A stretch of 64,000 bases of DNA, taken from the NCBI GenBank assembly GCA_949126835.1, contig OX421507.1:27230822-27294821 (forward strand), given 5' to 3'. This document shows, piece after piece, positions 47,264 to 58,130 of this stretch (within the stretch, counting starts at the first letter, position 1; each line of letters starts with the position of its first letter). A program made the position numbers and the translations under genes. A model generated the notes under the pieces. The model searched no databases, was not told where the DNA came from, and saw only the letters and a program-made list of their open reading frames with translations. Source of the stretch: Anisus vortex (taxonomy: Eukaryota > Mollusca > Gastropoda > Planorbidae).

Positions 47264-47400
47264 ACTTTTATATCACAATATAGTCTTATATCATAAATGG
47301 AGTTTTATATCACAATGTAGTCTTATAAAACAATGTAGTCTTATATCACAATGTTGTCTTATAAAACAATGTAGTTTTATGTTATTGGTATGGTTTCATG
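47264..47400. repeat. Degenerate tandem repeat of ACAATGTAGTCTTATA units
   Basis: About seven units of 16-20 bp alternating TATCACAATG and TAAAACAATG variants. Confidence 0.85.
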
Positions 47401-47587
47401 TCACAATTTATTATTTCTATTACAATGTAATCTGCCATATATTAAAACATAGACTTATTTTTATTAATGGAGTAATTTTCACCAGATAACAACCGATTGT
47501 AATTTCGACGTTCATAGAGGTCTAGTTTATAATATATTAGACTTGTTGAATTGTTGTGTTTGTATATGAGTGTGTGAATATACATGT

Positions 47588-48040
47588 TTGTTTAGGCAAC
47601 CCATTACATGCCCGAATGCCATTCGGTAAGAAAGAGTATTTACATGCCTTTGTTCTCGCCTAACGGATAAGTAAAAAGTTAAAGTCCTTATGTTTATCTG
47701 AGCGTTGTAACAGGTTGTTATTGTGATGTCTTTCTAAATTAGAGTTTAATACCTTATGTATTATTACAACTTCTCTCTTTACCCGTCTGTCCTCAAGTAT
47801 TTCTAGGTTTAATGATTTAACTATTGGCGTTACTCTTGTCGGTTGTAAATATTCGCAAGTAATGAACTTTTAAGAATTTTTCTCATTTTTTAATATTCTC
47901 TTTAGTTGATGGGTCCCATAGGCCTACAGAAGGCATATTTTAGTATAGTTCTAAGTAATGTGAGATAGAATTTTAGTTTTTGTTCTTATTACACTTGTAT
48001 AAGTTCCTAATGTTTTATTACATCAAGACATTTGATAAAA
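47588..48040 (-). mobile_element. Jockey/CR1-like LINE fragment lacking the 3' UTR
   Basis: AACCCATTACATGCCCGAAT, GCCATTCGGTAAGAAAGAG, ACCCGTCTGTCCTCAAGTAT and GATGGGTCCCATA follow the order of the copy at 7332-8292. The UTR hairpin and tail are absent, so the right-hand part was lost by deletion. Confidence 0.8.
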
Positions 48041-48774
48041 TTTAAAAATGAAATCATACATCTATAATTTGTTGTTAGTATCAACAAGCCCATTGGCTAT
48101 GTATCTTAAAAATCTTCTTTGAATTACCGCGTGGTTTTAAGAAACGTTTGTTCTTTTTGGACACACTTGACCTAATTCGGAATACCGCTAATAGAAAAGG
48201 AAAATTATATATAGATCTAAAAAATGACACATTATGACATTGAAGTGGCCTAAATGTTCAGTTCACCTTTGTTTCGCCAGAGAAGATTAGTACGCTCAAC
48301 TCAAGTGTCGTGGAAGTTTGAGGACACATACAAACTTGAAAAGAAAATAGTAAATAGTTTATTTACACAAATCAGTGTCTATATGTTATCTTATATGTGT
48401 ATTGGAACAAGGTATCTTAGTTCAGGTTAGGTGACTCAGGGACATAATAGTTGAATTCACTGCTTCGACCTTTTTATAGATTTTTTAAATTTAGTATCAT
48501 ATTTTGACTGTTGGTCCTGATCATTTTAAGTTACTATAATATGTCTTAGTTGCATTTGTTATTGCAACCCGCAAGAACACTACAATAATAGTGTTGATTC
48601 CTTTCCTGTTAATTTCTGAGAAACACTTAATGTAACGTTATTTTTTTTTTATTATTATATTTTTGCGCTACTATAGGCCTAAGTAGCAAAATCTTTCCAC
48701 ATGTCTTCCCGTCTTCGTGTTAAACTAATTCAACGTTATCATTTCTGTTCTCGCTCTCAGTAAGCCAATGAAAA
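48041..48774. other. No gene seen
   Basis: AT-rich unique sequence with a poly-T run near 48650. Confidence 0.45.
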
Positions 48775-48820
48775 TCTTTCCGTGTGCCATTCGTGTTGCG
48801 CGTACCATGGGTTGCCGATA
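48775..48820 (-). mobile_element. hAT GGCACG-family end fragment
   Basis: TTTCCGTGTGCCATTCG, CGCGTACCATGGGTTGCCGA match the right ends of the minus-oriented copies, with the terminal CCCCTG lost. Confidence 0.6.
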
Positions 48821-48847
48821 ACAAATCTTTTATTATTTGAACTTTGC

Positions 48848-48892
48848 CAAAATCTTCTTTTTAGAAGGAGCGTCTGTAACATAAAAGATAAG
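48848..48892 (+). mobile_element. Jockey/CR1-like LINE, 3' tail only (about 45 bp)
   Basis: AAATCTTCTTTTTAGAAGGA, GCGTCTGTAAC, ATAAAAGATAAG: the UTR hairpin and tail without any coding part, inserted as an extreme 5' truncation. Confidence 0.75.
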
Positions 48893-49016
48893 AATCTCTG
48901 GACTTCCATTTATTATTTAAATGTTCAAAAAATATTAATCTTAAAATATTATTTTTATACCCGATTAAGAAAATATACGTTTTGTTTTGCGTCTTTAATA
49001 GTCGATTAAACCTACA

Positions 49017-49193
49017 ACATGCGTGCCAGACATAGACTTGGCACGCCGAGGGATTTTTAATGGCACGCGGAAGTCAATTCAAGTCGCTTCTACGAGAAAT
49101 TTAGTGCTACAGCGGGATGACATTTAGGCTGTTGGCTGAATGAATTACAAATACTACTTTGGCATATTGTTCTCAAAAGGTTGGCGACCCCTG
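49017..49193 (+). mobile_element. hAT GGCACG-family element, left tip lost
   Basis: GCGTGCCAGACATAGACTTG, TTTTTAATGGCACGCGGAAG and the right end AGGTTGGCGACCCCTG follow the order of the copy at 4347-4547. Confidence 0.8.
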
Positions 49194-49278
49194 GTCTCTA
49201 GTCTATAGTCAATATTAAATTACTCTATTCCAAGACTATTCAAATATTCTGCGCCCACTCTTCATTTTTTACTATACG

Positions 49279-50455
49279 TGTGACGAATGGAAACGAATCG
49301 GTCGTCACATAGGCCGAATTTTATAACTGCCAATGTTTATAACAAATGTATTAGCATCACAACCATGTATGGTTTAGGAATATATGTACATTATTTTGAT
49401 TAAGCGTAGGAGAGAGAGAAGGTTTAGAAATATAAATGTTGTTTGTAAATGTTAGTATATTACCTTGTTCCCATATAGCGGGGTTTCCCTGCCAAGTAAA
49501 ATGATACTATACCGCCCTCTCCCCCCCCCACCTTCCCGTGTCACCTTTTCCACCCGCGACGTGGTTATCCCCCCTTACCTGTTAAGATAGGAATCATCTC
49601 CCTCCAACTTTGAATGGCGTACGAATTTAACGACCAGTGTCCAGATTGCAATTAAGGGTCACATAGTCTCGTGAATATCGCGCCCTCTTGCCCCCCCCCT
49701 TTTCCACCTTCCTGGGTGACCATATATTTCCTACCTTATCTTGTCACTGTTTCAGGAAATATAATTCCAGTTGATATCATTTTTTCTGATCGCCAACGGT
49801 GGACATTGACATTTTTATGCATAGCTCTGGCCTTCTGCAAATGGCCCATAATTGGGCGACTTTCTAAGGCCAGGGAGATCCTTCTGTTGATCTCAAAATT
49901 TAGTACCAGATGTCAAACCATTGGTATAGTTTACACTCCCCCTCTTCATGTCCGCTATATAAGTTGAAACTGTTCGCTGTAAATTTAGTCCTAGCGCCAG
50001 TCTCATAAGAAGACACACTTTCATTTTAGTTAGAAGTCAGATCTAACTATTGTAAATATTGTTCTACTCAGATTGTTTGATCCACCATTTTATATGCCAG
50101 TTAGTCACGAAGTTTTGCATTTTGTTGATGAATTGCCTGCATCTGCTAATAGTTTACCTTCATCATTGTATTATTATTGCTAGCCATTTTCCGCTACTAT
50201 TGAATAAAGTCATACAGTTTTCTCTCATAAGACAACAGCGTTGGTTACTGTTTGGTTAGAACGTGACATTGTTGGTTAGACTTAGACGTTTACGAAGCCA
50301 CGTCTAAGGAAAGGTGTCAAATATAAATTTGCAAACGTACAGTAGAGGCTGCCATCCGACTTCAAAAGATACCTCCAGACCAACGAAGCCAAGGGTGTGA
50401 GTTGAAACCTCCACCACACGTGTAACCGGGTCGAATCCACAACTACCGGGTTACA
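49279..50455 (+). repeat. 5' LTR
   Basis: It begins TGTGACGAATGG and ends CCGGGTTACA. It holds a candidate TATA box, TATATAAG, at 49956-49963 and a polyadenylation signal AATAAA at 50203-50208, placing R between them and U5 to the end. The 98-codon frame at 49671-49967 lies wholly within U3 and is repeated in the other LTR; it is not treated as a gene. Poly-C tracts of 9 bases sit near 49521 and 49691. Confidence 0.95.
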
Positions 50456-50485
50456 TAATTGAGGTCTCGTCCGGTGATTCGAATC
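50456..50485 (+). promoter_or_regulatory. Probable primer-binding region
   Basis: Directly after the LTR, TTGAGGTCTCGTCCGG followed by TGATTCGAATC resembles the complement of a tRNA 3' end plus its T loop (reverse complement contains GATTCGAATCA). The usual TGG start is not present, so the tRNA cannot be named. The CTCGTCCGG core recalls primer sites of proline-tRNA-primed elements. Confidence 0.45.
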
Positions 50486-50623
50486 TGGGCACCATTTGAA
50501 GCGGTCCAGCTTGATTGTATTTTTGCTGGGGGCTCTTATTCACCTCTAACAGAAAAGCCACTGTCCTGACAACCCGGTGACAACCTGTATCAACCCCTAC
50601 ACAAAACACTGCCTGTCTCCTGA

Positions 50624-51250
50624 AGAAAGTCAACTAGACCTACCCTGCTCATTTCATTGAACATTGCTTGTTACCTGAAGAGTGTCAACTGCCAACCAGA
50701 CAACCCTGTAGACAACCCTTTGCTACACGTTTATCCACCTGACACCGTAGATCAGCTTCAACGCCGCCGTGAGACAACACAGCTAATAGTTACCGAAGTC
50801 CACAAAGAACTATGGGTTAGACATTTAGTTCAGTCTCTAAGAGGCCAAGCTTATGAGGTTTACAACAAACTTCCCTCTAATGACAAGGGCAGTTATGAAA
50901 CATTGAAAAATGCGCTACTGATAAAGTACGAATTGACGGCTAGATCATACAATAGGAAATTTAGAGAATCACAAATAAAAGAAGGAGAGACGTATGTTCA
51001 GTTTGCAGACAGGCTAAATTCATATTTAATCAAATGGGTAGAACTCGCATCGCATGAAAAAACATTTCAAGGACTAGCCGAGCTAGTCCTAACAGAACAA
51101 ATGAGACATAATATGTCTTATAAAATGAAAGTGTTCCTGGACGAACGTAAGGTGGGTACCTTTAACAAATTGGTAGAGTTAGCGGATCGCTACGCCACAG
51201 CTCACCAAGAGGAAAATCTGACAACCCACCCCCCCACGCCCACGCCTTGA
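50624..51250 (+). pseudogene. gag: SCAN-like capsid fragment, no ATG start
   Basis: The frame is open from 50624 to a TGA at 51248-51250. The capsid-like part runs from W-V-R-H-L-V-Q-S-L-R-G-Q-A-Y-E-V-Y (about 50810-50860) through Y-E-T-L-K-N-A-L-L-I-K-Y-E-L-T, a K-F-R-E-S block and the LADRYATAHQEE end. This is the pattern of GMR1-like gag proteins and of vertebrate SCAN domains. No ATG exists upstream of the capsid block in this frame, and the usual N-terminal half is missing, so a deletion has removed the start. The end is rich in Pro/Thr from a poly-C tract, and the frame is shifted relative to pol. No CCHC zinc knuckle is seen. It would be expected to be non-functional as a particle protein. 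Confidence 0.8.
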
Positions 51251-52592
51251 TAAACCCCAGGTAGGGCGCCCCAACGGGCCTATAGATAAGAAAAACTCAC
51301 ATCGCTATCCGCCCCAGCACGAAAATCAGCAAACGCTACGCCCCTACCATCAAACAAATGGAGGGAGCAATCGCCTAGAGCACTCAAACCCTTTTCCGAG
51401 TGATAGGAGAGACCGCCCCACACAGGCCCGCGTGTCCTCCGTTGTAGTCCGAACCGACTCTGAGGAGCCGGAAAATCCAATGACACCCATTTATAATTTG
51501 GGAACCTTAGCTACTTGCACTAATGAGTTAGAAACTCAGGTGACTTTGATTGATGAATCGAAAACATCGCCTACCCCTGGGAGCCACAATGGCCCCAAAG
51601 AAACAGACACGGTTGAACTGAATGGGGAACCAGCAACTTGTCACTTTGATAGTGGTTGTCAATACGACTCCATTGTTTCCGCTTCGCGGATACGACCCGG
51701 CGACCTTACGGGTCAGTTTGTAAGCCTTCGAGGGCCATCCCTCTCTGCACCCGTCCAGAATCTTCCCATTGCGCGTATTCACATAAATTCTCCTTTTGTG
51801 CGTGGCACAATAAATGCAGCGGTCATGAAAGACCTAGTTTATGATGTTATTTTGGGATGCAAGTACGTTTTTCTAGCTATCCCACAGACCCCTATGATCC
51901 TGACCCCGGTTATCACCCAAGCCCGCCCCGAGACAGTGGACTCCACAGTAGAGCCTCCGCCCTCTCACCAAGATTTTATTAAAGCTCAGCAGGAAGACCT
52001 TTCCCTAAATTCAGTTAGAGAAAAAAACCAAACAAGCTTGCGCGATTCTAGAACAGCTTATGTTTTCTTTAAAGCAAACCTTCTCTATAGACAGCCTTGC
52101 GCTGATCAAGATGAAAAGCCCCAGGTAATAGACATAGCCCATGACTTTCATATAGGAGCCCACCAAGAACAGACGTCGACTGTTCAAAAAGTGAAACATG
52201 ACTATTACTGGCCCGGTATGTCGGGTGACAGCAAAAGATTTGTATCTTCGGGTCACCAGGGCCAAGTCATGACAAAAAAACGCCTCACTCCACCTGTACC
52301 GTTAGGTGAGATCCCAGTGGGGGATATTCCCATTAAACGGGTGTCAGTAGACCTAATAGGTCCCCTCCCCCGGTCGCGGTATAAGGACGCTTATATCCTG
52401 AGTGTAGTGTGCCAATCGACTAAATGGCCAGACAGATTACCGTCCCTTCTCATTCATGGCTTCAGGCAAAATCTTAACCGCCGACTAATGGGACAGTCTC
52501 TGTCTTTGACCCTGTACATACCAGGACCCGAAAACTGCCTATCAGACTTCCTCAACCGCCACTCTATTGCAAACAAAACGGGAGAGGACTAA
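51249..52592 (+). pseudogene. pol: protease, integrase N-terminus, RNase H tail
   Basis: The frame is open for 447 codons, from immediately after the gag stop to TAA. About residues 61-130 are a Pro/Ser-rich linker. A retroviral-type aspartic protease follows, with the catalytic triplet DSG at about residues 134-136 and the ILG block near 201-203. The integrase zinc-binding region has the histidines in AHDFHIGAH (about 297-305), but both cysteines of the C-x2-C pair are Gly (52251-52253 and 52260-52262). The integrase core starts with VSVDLIGPLP, whose Asp (52350-52352) is the first catalytic acid. About 27 residues later, after KWPD (about 52433), the sequence jumps to NRRLMGQSLSL and YIPGPENCLSDFLNRH, the end of an RNase H. 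Two of the three integrase acids and the whole reverse transcriptase are absent. Confidence 0.85.
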
Positions 52593-52736
52593 GAAGCCCT
52601 CCTGGTTTATTGTATCTTCTGTCATTATCATAAATCTGTAAGTATCTCAATTTATCTCTTAGTTTTTTTTTTTATAGACTTGTAACTTTTGGGGTGTATA
52701 ATCTCGCGATTGTTCTCGTAATAGCGCTTGTTAACA

Positions 52737-52757
52737 GTTCTTATCATAGATAAGAAC
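52737..52757 (+). promoter_or_regulatory. Perfect 9-bp hairpin just upstream of the polypurine tract
   Basis: GTTCTTATC-ATA-GATAAGAAC is a perfect stem of nine pairs with a three-base loop. It lies 3 bases before the TTTTGTTGGTGGGGATAT stretch that leads into the 3' LTR. Its position suggests a role in RNA structure near plus-strand priming, but this is inference. Confidence 0.6.
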
Positions 52758-52761
52758 TTTT

Positions 52762-52775
52762 GTTGGTGGGGATAT
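52762..52775 (+). promoter_or_regulatory. Polypurine tract region
   Basis: TTGGTGGGGATAT directly precedes the 3' LTR. GGTGGGGA is the purine-rich core expected for plus-strand priming of Gypsy-type elements. Confidence 0.7.
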
Positions 52776-53956
52776 TGTGACGAATGGAAACGAATCGGTC
52801 GTCACATAGGCCGAATTTTATAACTGCCAATGTTTATAACAAATGTATTAGCATCACAACCATGTATGGTTTAGGAATATATGTACATTATTTTGATTAA
52901 GCGTAGGAGAGAGAGAAGGTTTAGAAATATAAATGTTGTTTGTAAATGTTAGTATATTACCTTGTTCCCATATAGCGGGGTTTCCCTGCCAAGTAAAATG
53001 ATACTATACCGCCCTCTCCCCCCCCCCCACCTTCCCGTGTCACCTTTTCCACCCGCGACGTGGTTATCCCCCCTTACCTGTTAAGATAGGAATCATCTCC
53101 CTCCAACTTTGAATGGCGTACGAATTTAACGACCAGTGTCCAGATTGCAATTAAGGGTCACATAGTCTCGTGAATATCGCGCCCTCTTGCCCCCCCCCCC
53201 TTTTCCACCTTCCTGGGTGACCATATATTTCCTACCTTATCTTGTCACTGTTTCAGGAAATATAATTCCAGTTGATATCATTTTTTCTGATCGCCAACGG
53301 TGGACATTGACATTTTTATGCATAGCTCTGGCCTTCTGCAAATGGCCCATAATTGGGCGACTTTCTAAGGCCAGGGAGATCCTTCTGTTGATCTCAAAAT
53401 TTAGTACCAGATGTCAAACCATTGGTATAGTTTACACTCCCCCTCTTCATGTCCGCTATATAAGTTGAAACTGTTCGCTGTAAATTTAGTCCTAGCGCCA
53501 GTCTCATAAGAAGACACACTTTCATTTTAGTTAGAAGTCAGATCTAACTATTGTAAATATTGTTCTACTCAGATTGTTTGATCCACCATTTTATATGCCA
53601 GTTAGTCACGAAGTTTTGCATTTTGTTGATGAATTGCCTGCATCTGCTAATAGTTTACCTTCATCATTGTATTATTATTGCTAGCCATTTTCCGCTACTA
53701 TTGAATAAAGTCATACAGTTTTCTCTCATAAGACAACAGCGTTGGTTACTGTTTGGTTAGAACGTGACATTGTTGGTTAGACTTAGACGTTTACGAAGCC
53801 ACGTCTAAGGAAAGGTGTCAAATATAAATTTGCAAACGTACAGTAGAGGCTGCCATCCGACTTCAAAAGATACCTCCAGACCAACGAAGCCAAGGGTGTG
53901 AGTTGAAACCTCCACCACACGTGTAACCGGGTCGAATCCACAACTACCGGGTTACA
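52776..53956 (+). repeat. 3' LTR
   Basis: Reading it against the 5' LTR, I see no substitutions. The only differences are two poly-C tracts of 11 instead of 9 bases (near 53018 and 53190), which account exactly for the 4-bp length difference. The flank ATACG follows directly. Confidence 0.95.
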
Positions 53957-54774
53957 ATACGTTTTAGGAATTTTAAATAAGAAATATTGCTTGTATTTGT
54001 TATTCTGTTTAGAAAGCTCTGACTTTTTTTTTTCTTTTCTAGAAAGCTCCACAGTAAAATAAAATTCTGGAAATCAGAAAAAGAATTGTGGAAATTAATA
54101 CTGTTGAATCAGAACAGGTATATGATTTGGGGGAGATTTGCGGTGAATCTTCAACCGTCGTTATCTTCTTTTTTTTTCATTTCATTCGTAAGACCCCGTT
54201 GGCATGTTGCCAGGTCTGCAGGCATCAAACTTTCAGACTCGAAATCTCACGTCTGCAGAAATGCGGCAATACTTTATCACCGTCTCTATCAACCTTTTCT
54301 TCTTCCTTATTGTTTTTCTACTTTTTATATAAAATATGTTTTAAATTAAATTTAAAGCTTTAAAAACATTAGCGATAAATCTAGAAGTCCACAATTCACT
54401 ATTTTTGAATTTCATCTTAACCGGTGTTGACTGATAGAAATATGCTCATTTTATCCAGCTAGCAGTTCTAGGAATAAAATTTAGGTATTAAAAACCAGGG
54501 TAAAAACTTTAGACTCCGTATAATCAATGTATATAGTATATGCCGGCCTACTTAGTAGCTTATATCTAAAAAAATATTTATGTTTGAAGCACATTTTAGG
54601 CAATGTGTTTAAACCACACAAAAAGATATTTGGGAAATTGAAGAGATCATTGAATGATTATACTGACGCTCCATTGAATATAAGCCCTGGGAGGGGTGGA
54701 GGGGCGGTTGGATAGCAAGTGGGAAGTAAGAACATTCGAGAACTTTGCAAATATGAATATGTAATGTTTGTTTG

Positions 54775-54918
54775 AAACACGAGTGGCAGTAACTTAAATT
54801 CATTTAAAACATTAACAAAAGATGCAAGACTAGACTTGAACTATGGATGAGCGTAGGACGCAATAATCTTCTATATAGAAGGAGCGTCTGTAATAAATAA
54901 GATAAGATAAGATAGCAA
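54775..54918 (+). mobile_element. Jockey/CR1-like LINE 3' end
   Basis: AACACGAGTGGCAGTAACTT (with the WNGLP part deleted), GATGAGCGTAGGACGCAATA, the UTR hairpin CTTCTATATAGAAG and GGAGCGTCTGTAATAAATAA followed by GATAAGATAAGATAG. It lies just upstream of the exon at 55130. Confidence 0.85.
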
Positions 54919-55129
54919 GGCCTTTGTGCAGAGCTTCAATAAATCAACAATAAGCTTCGTTTTCCGTGTTAGTGTAAGAATAACAATCTGTATTTAAATT
55001 TGTGTTTTTGTTTGGTTTTGCTTGTTTTGAAAAAAAAAAAAAAAAAAAACAAATAATTAATATTCAATATCAAGCTCTTTAAAACCAAGGTCAATTTCGT
55101 ACAACGATTTATTTTGTTTATTCCTCCAG

Positions 55130-55270
55130 AGCTTTTACCTGGGATTGAAGAATTTCTAACCAACACCTTAGCTTCGGAAACCTTATCATCTTTCGCCGAG
55201 GAGAGGAGACAGTTTTTTATAGAATGTCTGGATATAGTTAAACTACCTCCCTCAGTGCCTCCCAGAGAAG
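55130..55270 (+). CDS. Coding exon A of an adaptor-like gene (SKAP-like, tentative)
   Basis: A pyrimidine-rich acceptor (TTTATTCCTCCAG) precedes the exon and GTAAGT follows it. The 141-nt exon starts with two bases of a split codon and ends with one. It encodes LLPGIEEFLTNTL, then a charged helix with FAEERRQFFIECLDIVKL, then PPSVPPREG. A leading Leu-Leu, then an acidic, leucine-rich helix of about 40 residues, recalls the N-terminal dimerisation domain of SKAP1/SKAP2, Src-kinase-associated adaptors of the cytoplasm. I rely on pattern memory only; other helical adaptors are possible. Base composition is clearly richer in C/G than the surrounding DNA. Exon identity is firm, the family name is not. 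Confidence 0.75.
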
Positions 55271-56095
55271 GTAAGTTTTGAGCATACTTTACACTTTACA
55301 CAATGATAGAGGGGGGGGGGGGTGGAGGGGGATTTCAGATGGAGAAGCAGAGAGAGGGGGGAGAAGGGGAGGAGGGGGTGGATCCAGACAGGAACAGGGA
55401 GATAAATTATGCCACATAGATAAATGGGCTATATGTAATAACGGTTTACCCAAATTTAAATTTACCCCTGTTAACAATGATGTGTACTTTGGGGCAGGAT
55501 ACTCCAAACTCCGGCCTGTAGGTGACATTCGGTCCCTGGGTTATTAACCCGCCTCGCCAGTGCCCGAGGTAAAACTTATGTAGGCCCTAATGGTAATTGG
55601 AATTCTTTTGCATATTTTTAATATTGACATTCAACATTGTCTTAAAGACTTTTTTTTTTAAAAAAGCTGGTCTCTATTATTACAGTTTGAAGACCTTATA
55701 GTTATACATATAGTTATTTAATGCCTGGAGAGACACACAAAAAAAAAATTCCATCTTTGTAATTTTATTTTTTTTAAATAATAAATTTAAACCAAACTAG
55801 GATATTTAAGTTGAGAAATGAGGAGATAATAATAATTGTATTTATTCTAGGCTTAAACGAAATATAAGACGTCAATTTAGTTGATTTCCTCCTAAATCTG
55901 GCTGGCTCATCTAGGAGAAATTCATTTAATTTTAATTGAGCAGTAAACATATTTATGCCTATGTTTGGACTTAAGAAGAATAATTCACGAACTCTAAAAC
56001 GTATAGGGATCCAGGAAAAAAACTTTTTTTTTTGTAATGGACATGAATAATGTCATATATTTTCTAGACTAATATACTAAATATAAGCATAGGCC

Positions 56096-56312
56096 TGGGG
56101 GCACGGTGGCCGCTGGTGTACCGAAGGTCCTGGGTTCGAATCCTGGCGAAGACTAGGCTTCTGATGGGTACCTGACCTGTAGTTGGGGCAAAGTAAAGGC
56201 GGCTGTGCATAGTGCTGGCCACACAATCACATAGTATGCCGTGGCCACAGAATCTGTGAACGCTGCTTCACCAGCCCTATGGATCAATTTGGTCCAGATG
56301 GGATAGATTACT
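56096..56312 (+). mobile_element. SINE family S, near full length with a short head deletion
   Basis: GGGCACGGTGGCCGCTGGTG, GGGTTCGAATCC, TCTGATGGGTACCTGACC, GGCAAAGTAAAGGCGGCTGT and GTGAACGCTGCTTCACCAGC are in the expected order. Confidence 0.88.
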
Positions 56313-56435
56313 TTTTTTTAAAGCATAGGCTTACCTATACATACTACTCTTACATACTAACGTATTAAATGTAGCAAATAGGATTTATTTAAAAAAATGC
56401 AAATTAGGCCTATCTCTTTTATGGGGCAAAGGAAA

Positions 56436-56642
56436 TATTTTCGTGGCCATGGCATACAAGAAGATTGTGTGGCTAGCACAATGCCCAGACACCTTTATTT
56501 TTTCCCAACTGATGTAAAAAAACAACAATTCAAACTGGTTAGACTCCAGACCAGAAAAAAGAAATATCGACAAACCTGGATTAGAACCAGGGAATTATGA
56601 TACGGCATTGGCGCGCGCTATCACTAGACCACGGTGTCTAAT
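56436..56642 (-). mobile_element. SINE with family S body but a different tRNA-like head
   Basis: On the minus strand the head reads CACCGTGGTCTAGTGATAGC with B box CTGGTTCTAATCC, closer to an Asp/Glu/Gly-type tRNA than to the family S head. The body (CTGGGCATTGTGCTAGCCAC, ACACAATC, TATGCCATGGCCACG) is that of family S. The tail beyond this point is lost. Confidence 0.7.
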
Positions 56643-58130
56643 AAATTTAGAAAACCTGCGCTTAAATATTTTTTGTATCTCTAAACAGTCTTTTAACTGT
56701 TTCATTCTGAAACAAAAACACGAAAGTCGGTCTTGTAAAGCAATACGACTCAATCCTGTTAACAGTGCCCGATGTTGAGATTCTTATTGATAGGCGGACA
56801 CGAGGTAGCCCAATGTTTGCCCAGTTTCAAACTCAAACATAAATGTTGAGAATCTCAGATGCAGAGGCGGACCAAGTTCACACCTTCACACCTCTTTAGA
56901 ATTTAGAAAGAAGTTGAAATCTCTTAGCATCACTTAAATACATTTCTTGTTCCGTGACCTTTCTTAACGCTCCCGTTTAGTCGTCTTCATAATACGCATC
57001 TGATCTGATGACGTTCACGGTCCGTTGACCACAGAAACCCTTTTGGGGTTAGGGCCTGTTGGAGTTTAATTGTTCTTTAATTCAAAGCAACAGAAAACAC
57101 TCCAATCTTTATTATTGTTTATTAAACAACCAAGAGACCACTACCTATGCGATTATATAGAAGCTAGAAACCACCATACGCCATTCATCCCCAGACAACA
57201 AACACAAGACTCTGACGTCACTTTCTAAACTTAACAACCATGTCATACACCAGACATATCGCTTATACGTTATTATTACGCATAAAGAAAATAAATAAAA
57301 TAGCTCATAATAAAATAATAAATAAAAAAAAACAATGTTTCATATACAATAGCTTACAACAGGGCCTACTTGATTTAGTTAAGCTGCTGTTAGTTTAATA
57401 ATACAATACATGTATTTCAGTGTAGGCCTATAACATGTTCTGCCCTTAGACAGTGCGTTTTGTATAAATTCTGTAGATTATTTGCGGACTGCCAATTTTA
57501 CAGTTAAAAAAAACAACATAATATTTAATTGCAGTCAAAACTTGGTTTAGGCTACATACGTCCACATGCTTCACCTGATTTGTGTTTTTTTTACGTCTTT
57601 TACTACTAGATCTAAGGAGCTAACCACTTCTCTCCTCTTTGCATTTACTGTCAACTCCCTCCGCCCCACTACCCAACACACACACACACACATCCACAAA
57701 CCTTTCCCAGTCTGAGAGAAAGAAAAAACGTGTCAAGATCAAACTCGGAAAGTATTGACTTTGACACGGTTTTTAAAGTGATGCAACGTGTAAAAGGTTA
57801 CACTCTATATCCCAAATGTCAAGAGAGTAATGTTTTGGCTTCTTGCTTCTTCTTTCCTAACTAGCTATAGATCTAGACTAGCAGCTGTAATAATCATCAC
57901 ATAATATATATACTTGCCTTTTTGTACGAAACATTCGCAATGTTACGAAATATTGACCTGTTTTTGACCCGGTTACGAAATTAGCCTACTAATTTGAGGG
58001 AAAGTAATAAAAAAAAAACACTCGGATATTTGAAAAAAAATGCTATTGTTGAAAGCTAAAAAGTTTTATAATTCCTTATGACGTTAGAATTTTAATAAAT
58101 ATTTGTTCGATATCTACATATACCTACATA

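Larger units (their letters stand above)
49279..53956 (+). mobile_element. Gypsy-type LTR retrotransposon, GMR1-like, internally deleted
   Basis: Two LTRs of 1,177 and 1,181 bp (49279-50455, 52776-53956) start TGTGACG, end TTACA and are flanked by the 5-bp duplication ATACG (49274-49278, 53957-53961). The 2.3-kb interior encodes a gag capsid fragment, an aspartic protease, the start of an integrase and the last residues of an RNase H, in that order. Integrase ahead of RNase H is the unusual gene order known for GMR1-like elements, whose gag is also the source of the SCAN domain. Reverse transcriptase and most of RNase H and the integrase core are missing, so this copy must have moved using enzymes made by a complete relative. 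LTR near-identity marks a recent insertion. Confidence 0.92.

Noticed and set aside
49671..49967. 98-codon frame, with a near-identical copy at 53187-53468
   Set aside because: Lies inside the U3 region of both LTRs; duplication is explained by the LTRs and its length changes with a poly-C tract.
54086..54363. Two overlapping open frames of about 90 codons
   Set aside because: They begin at non-ATG codons, overlap in different frames and show no domain, and neither supplies a phase-compatible donor clearly joined to the exon at 55130.
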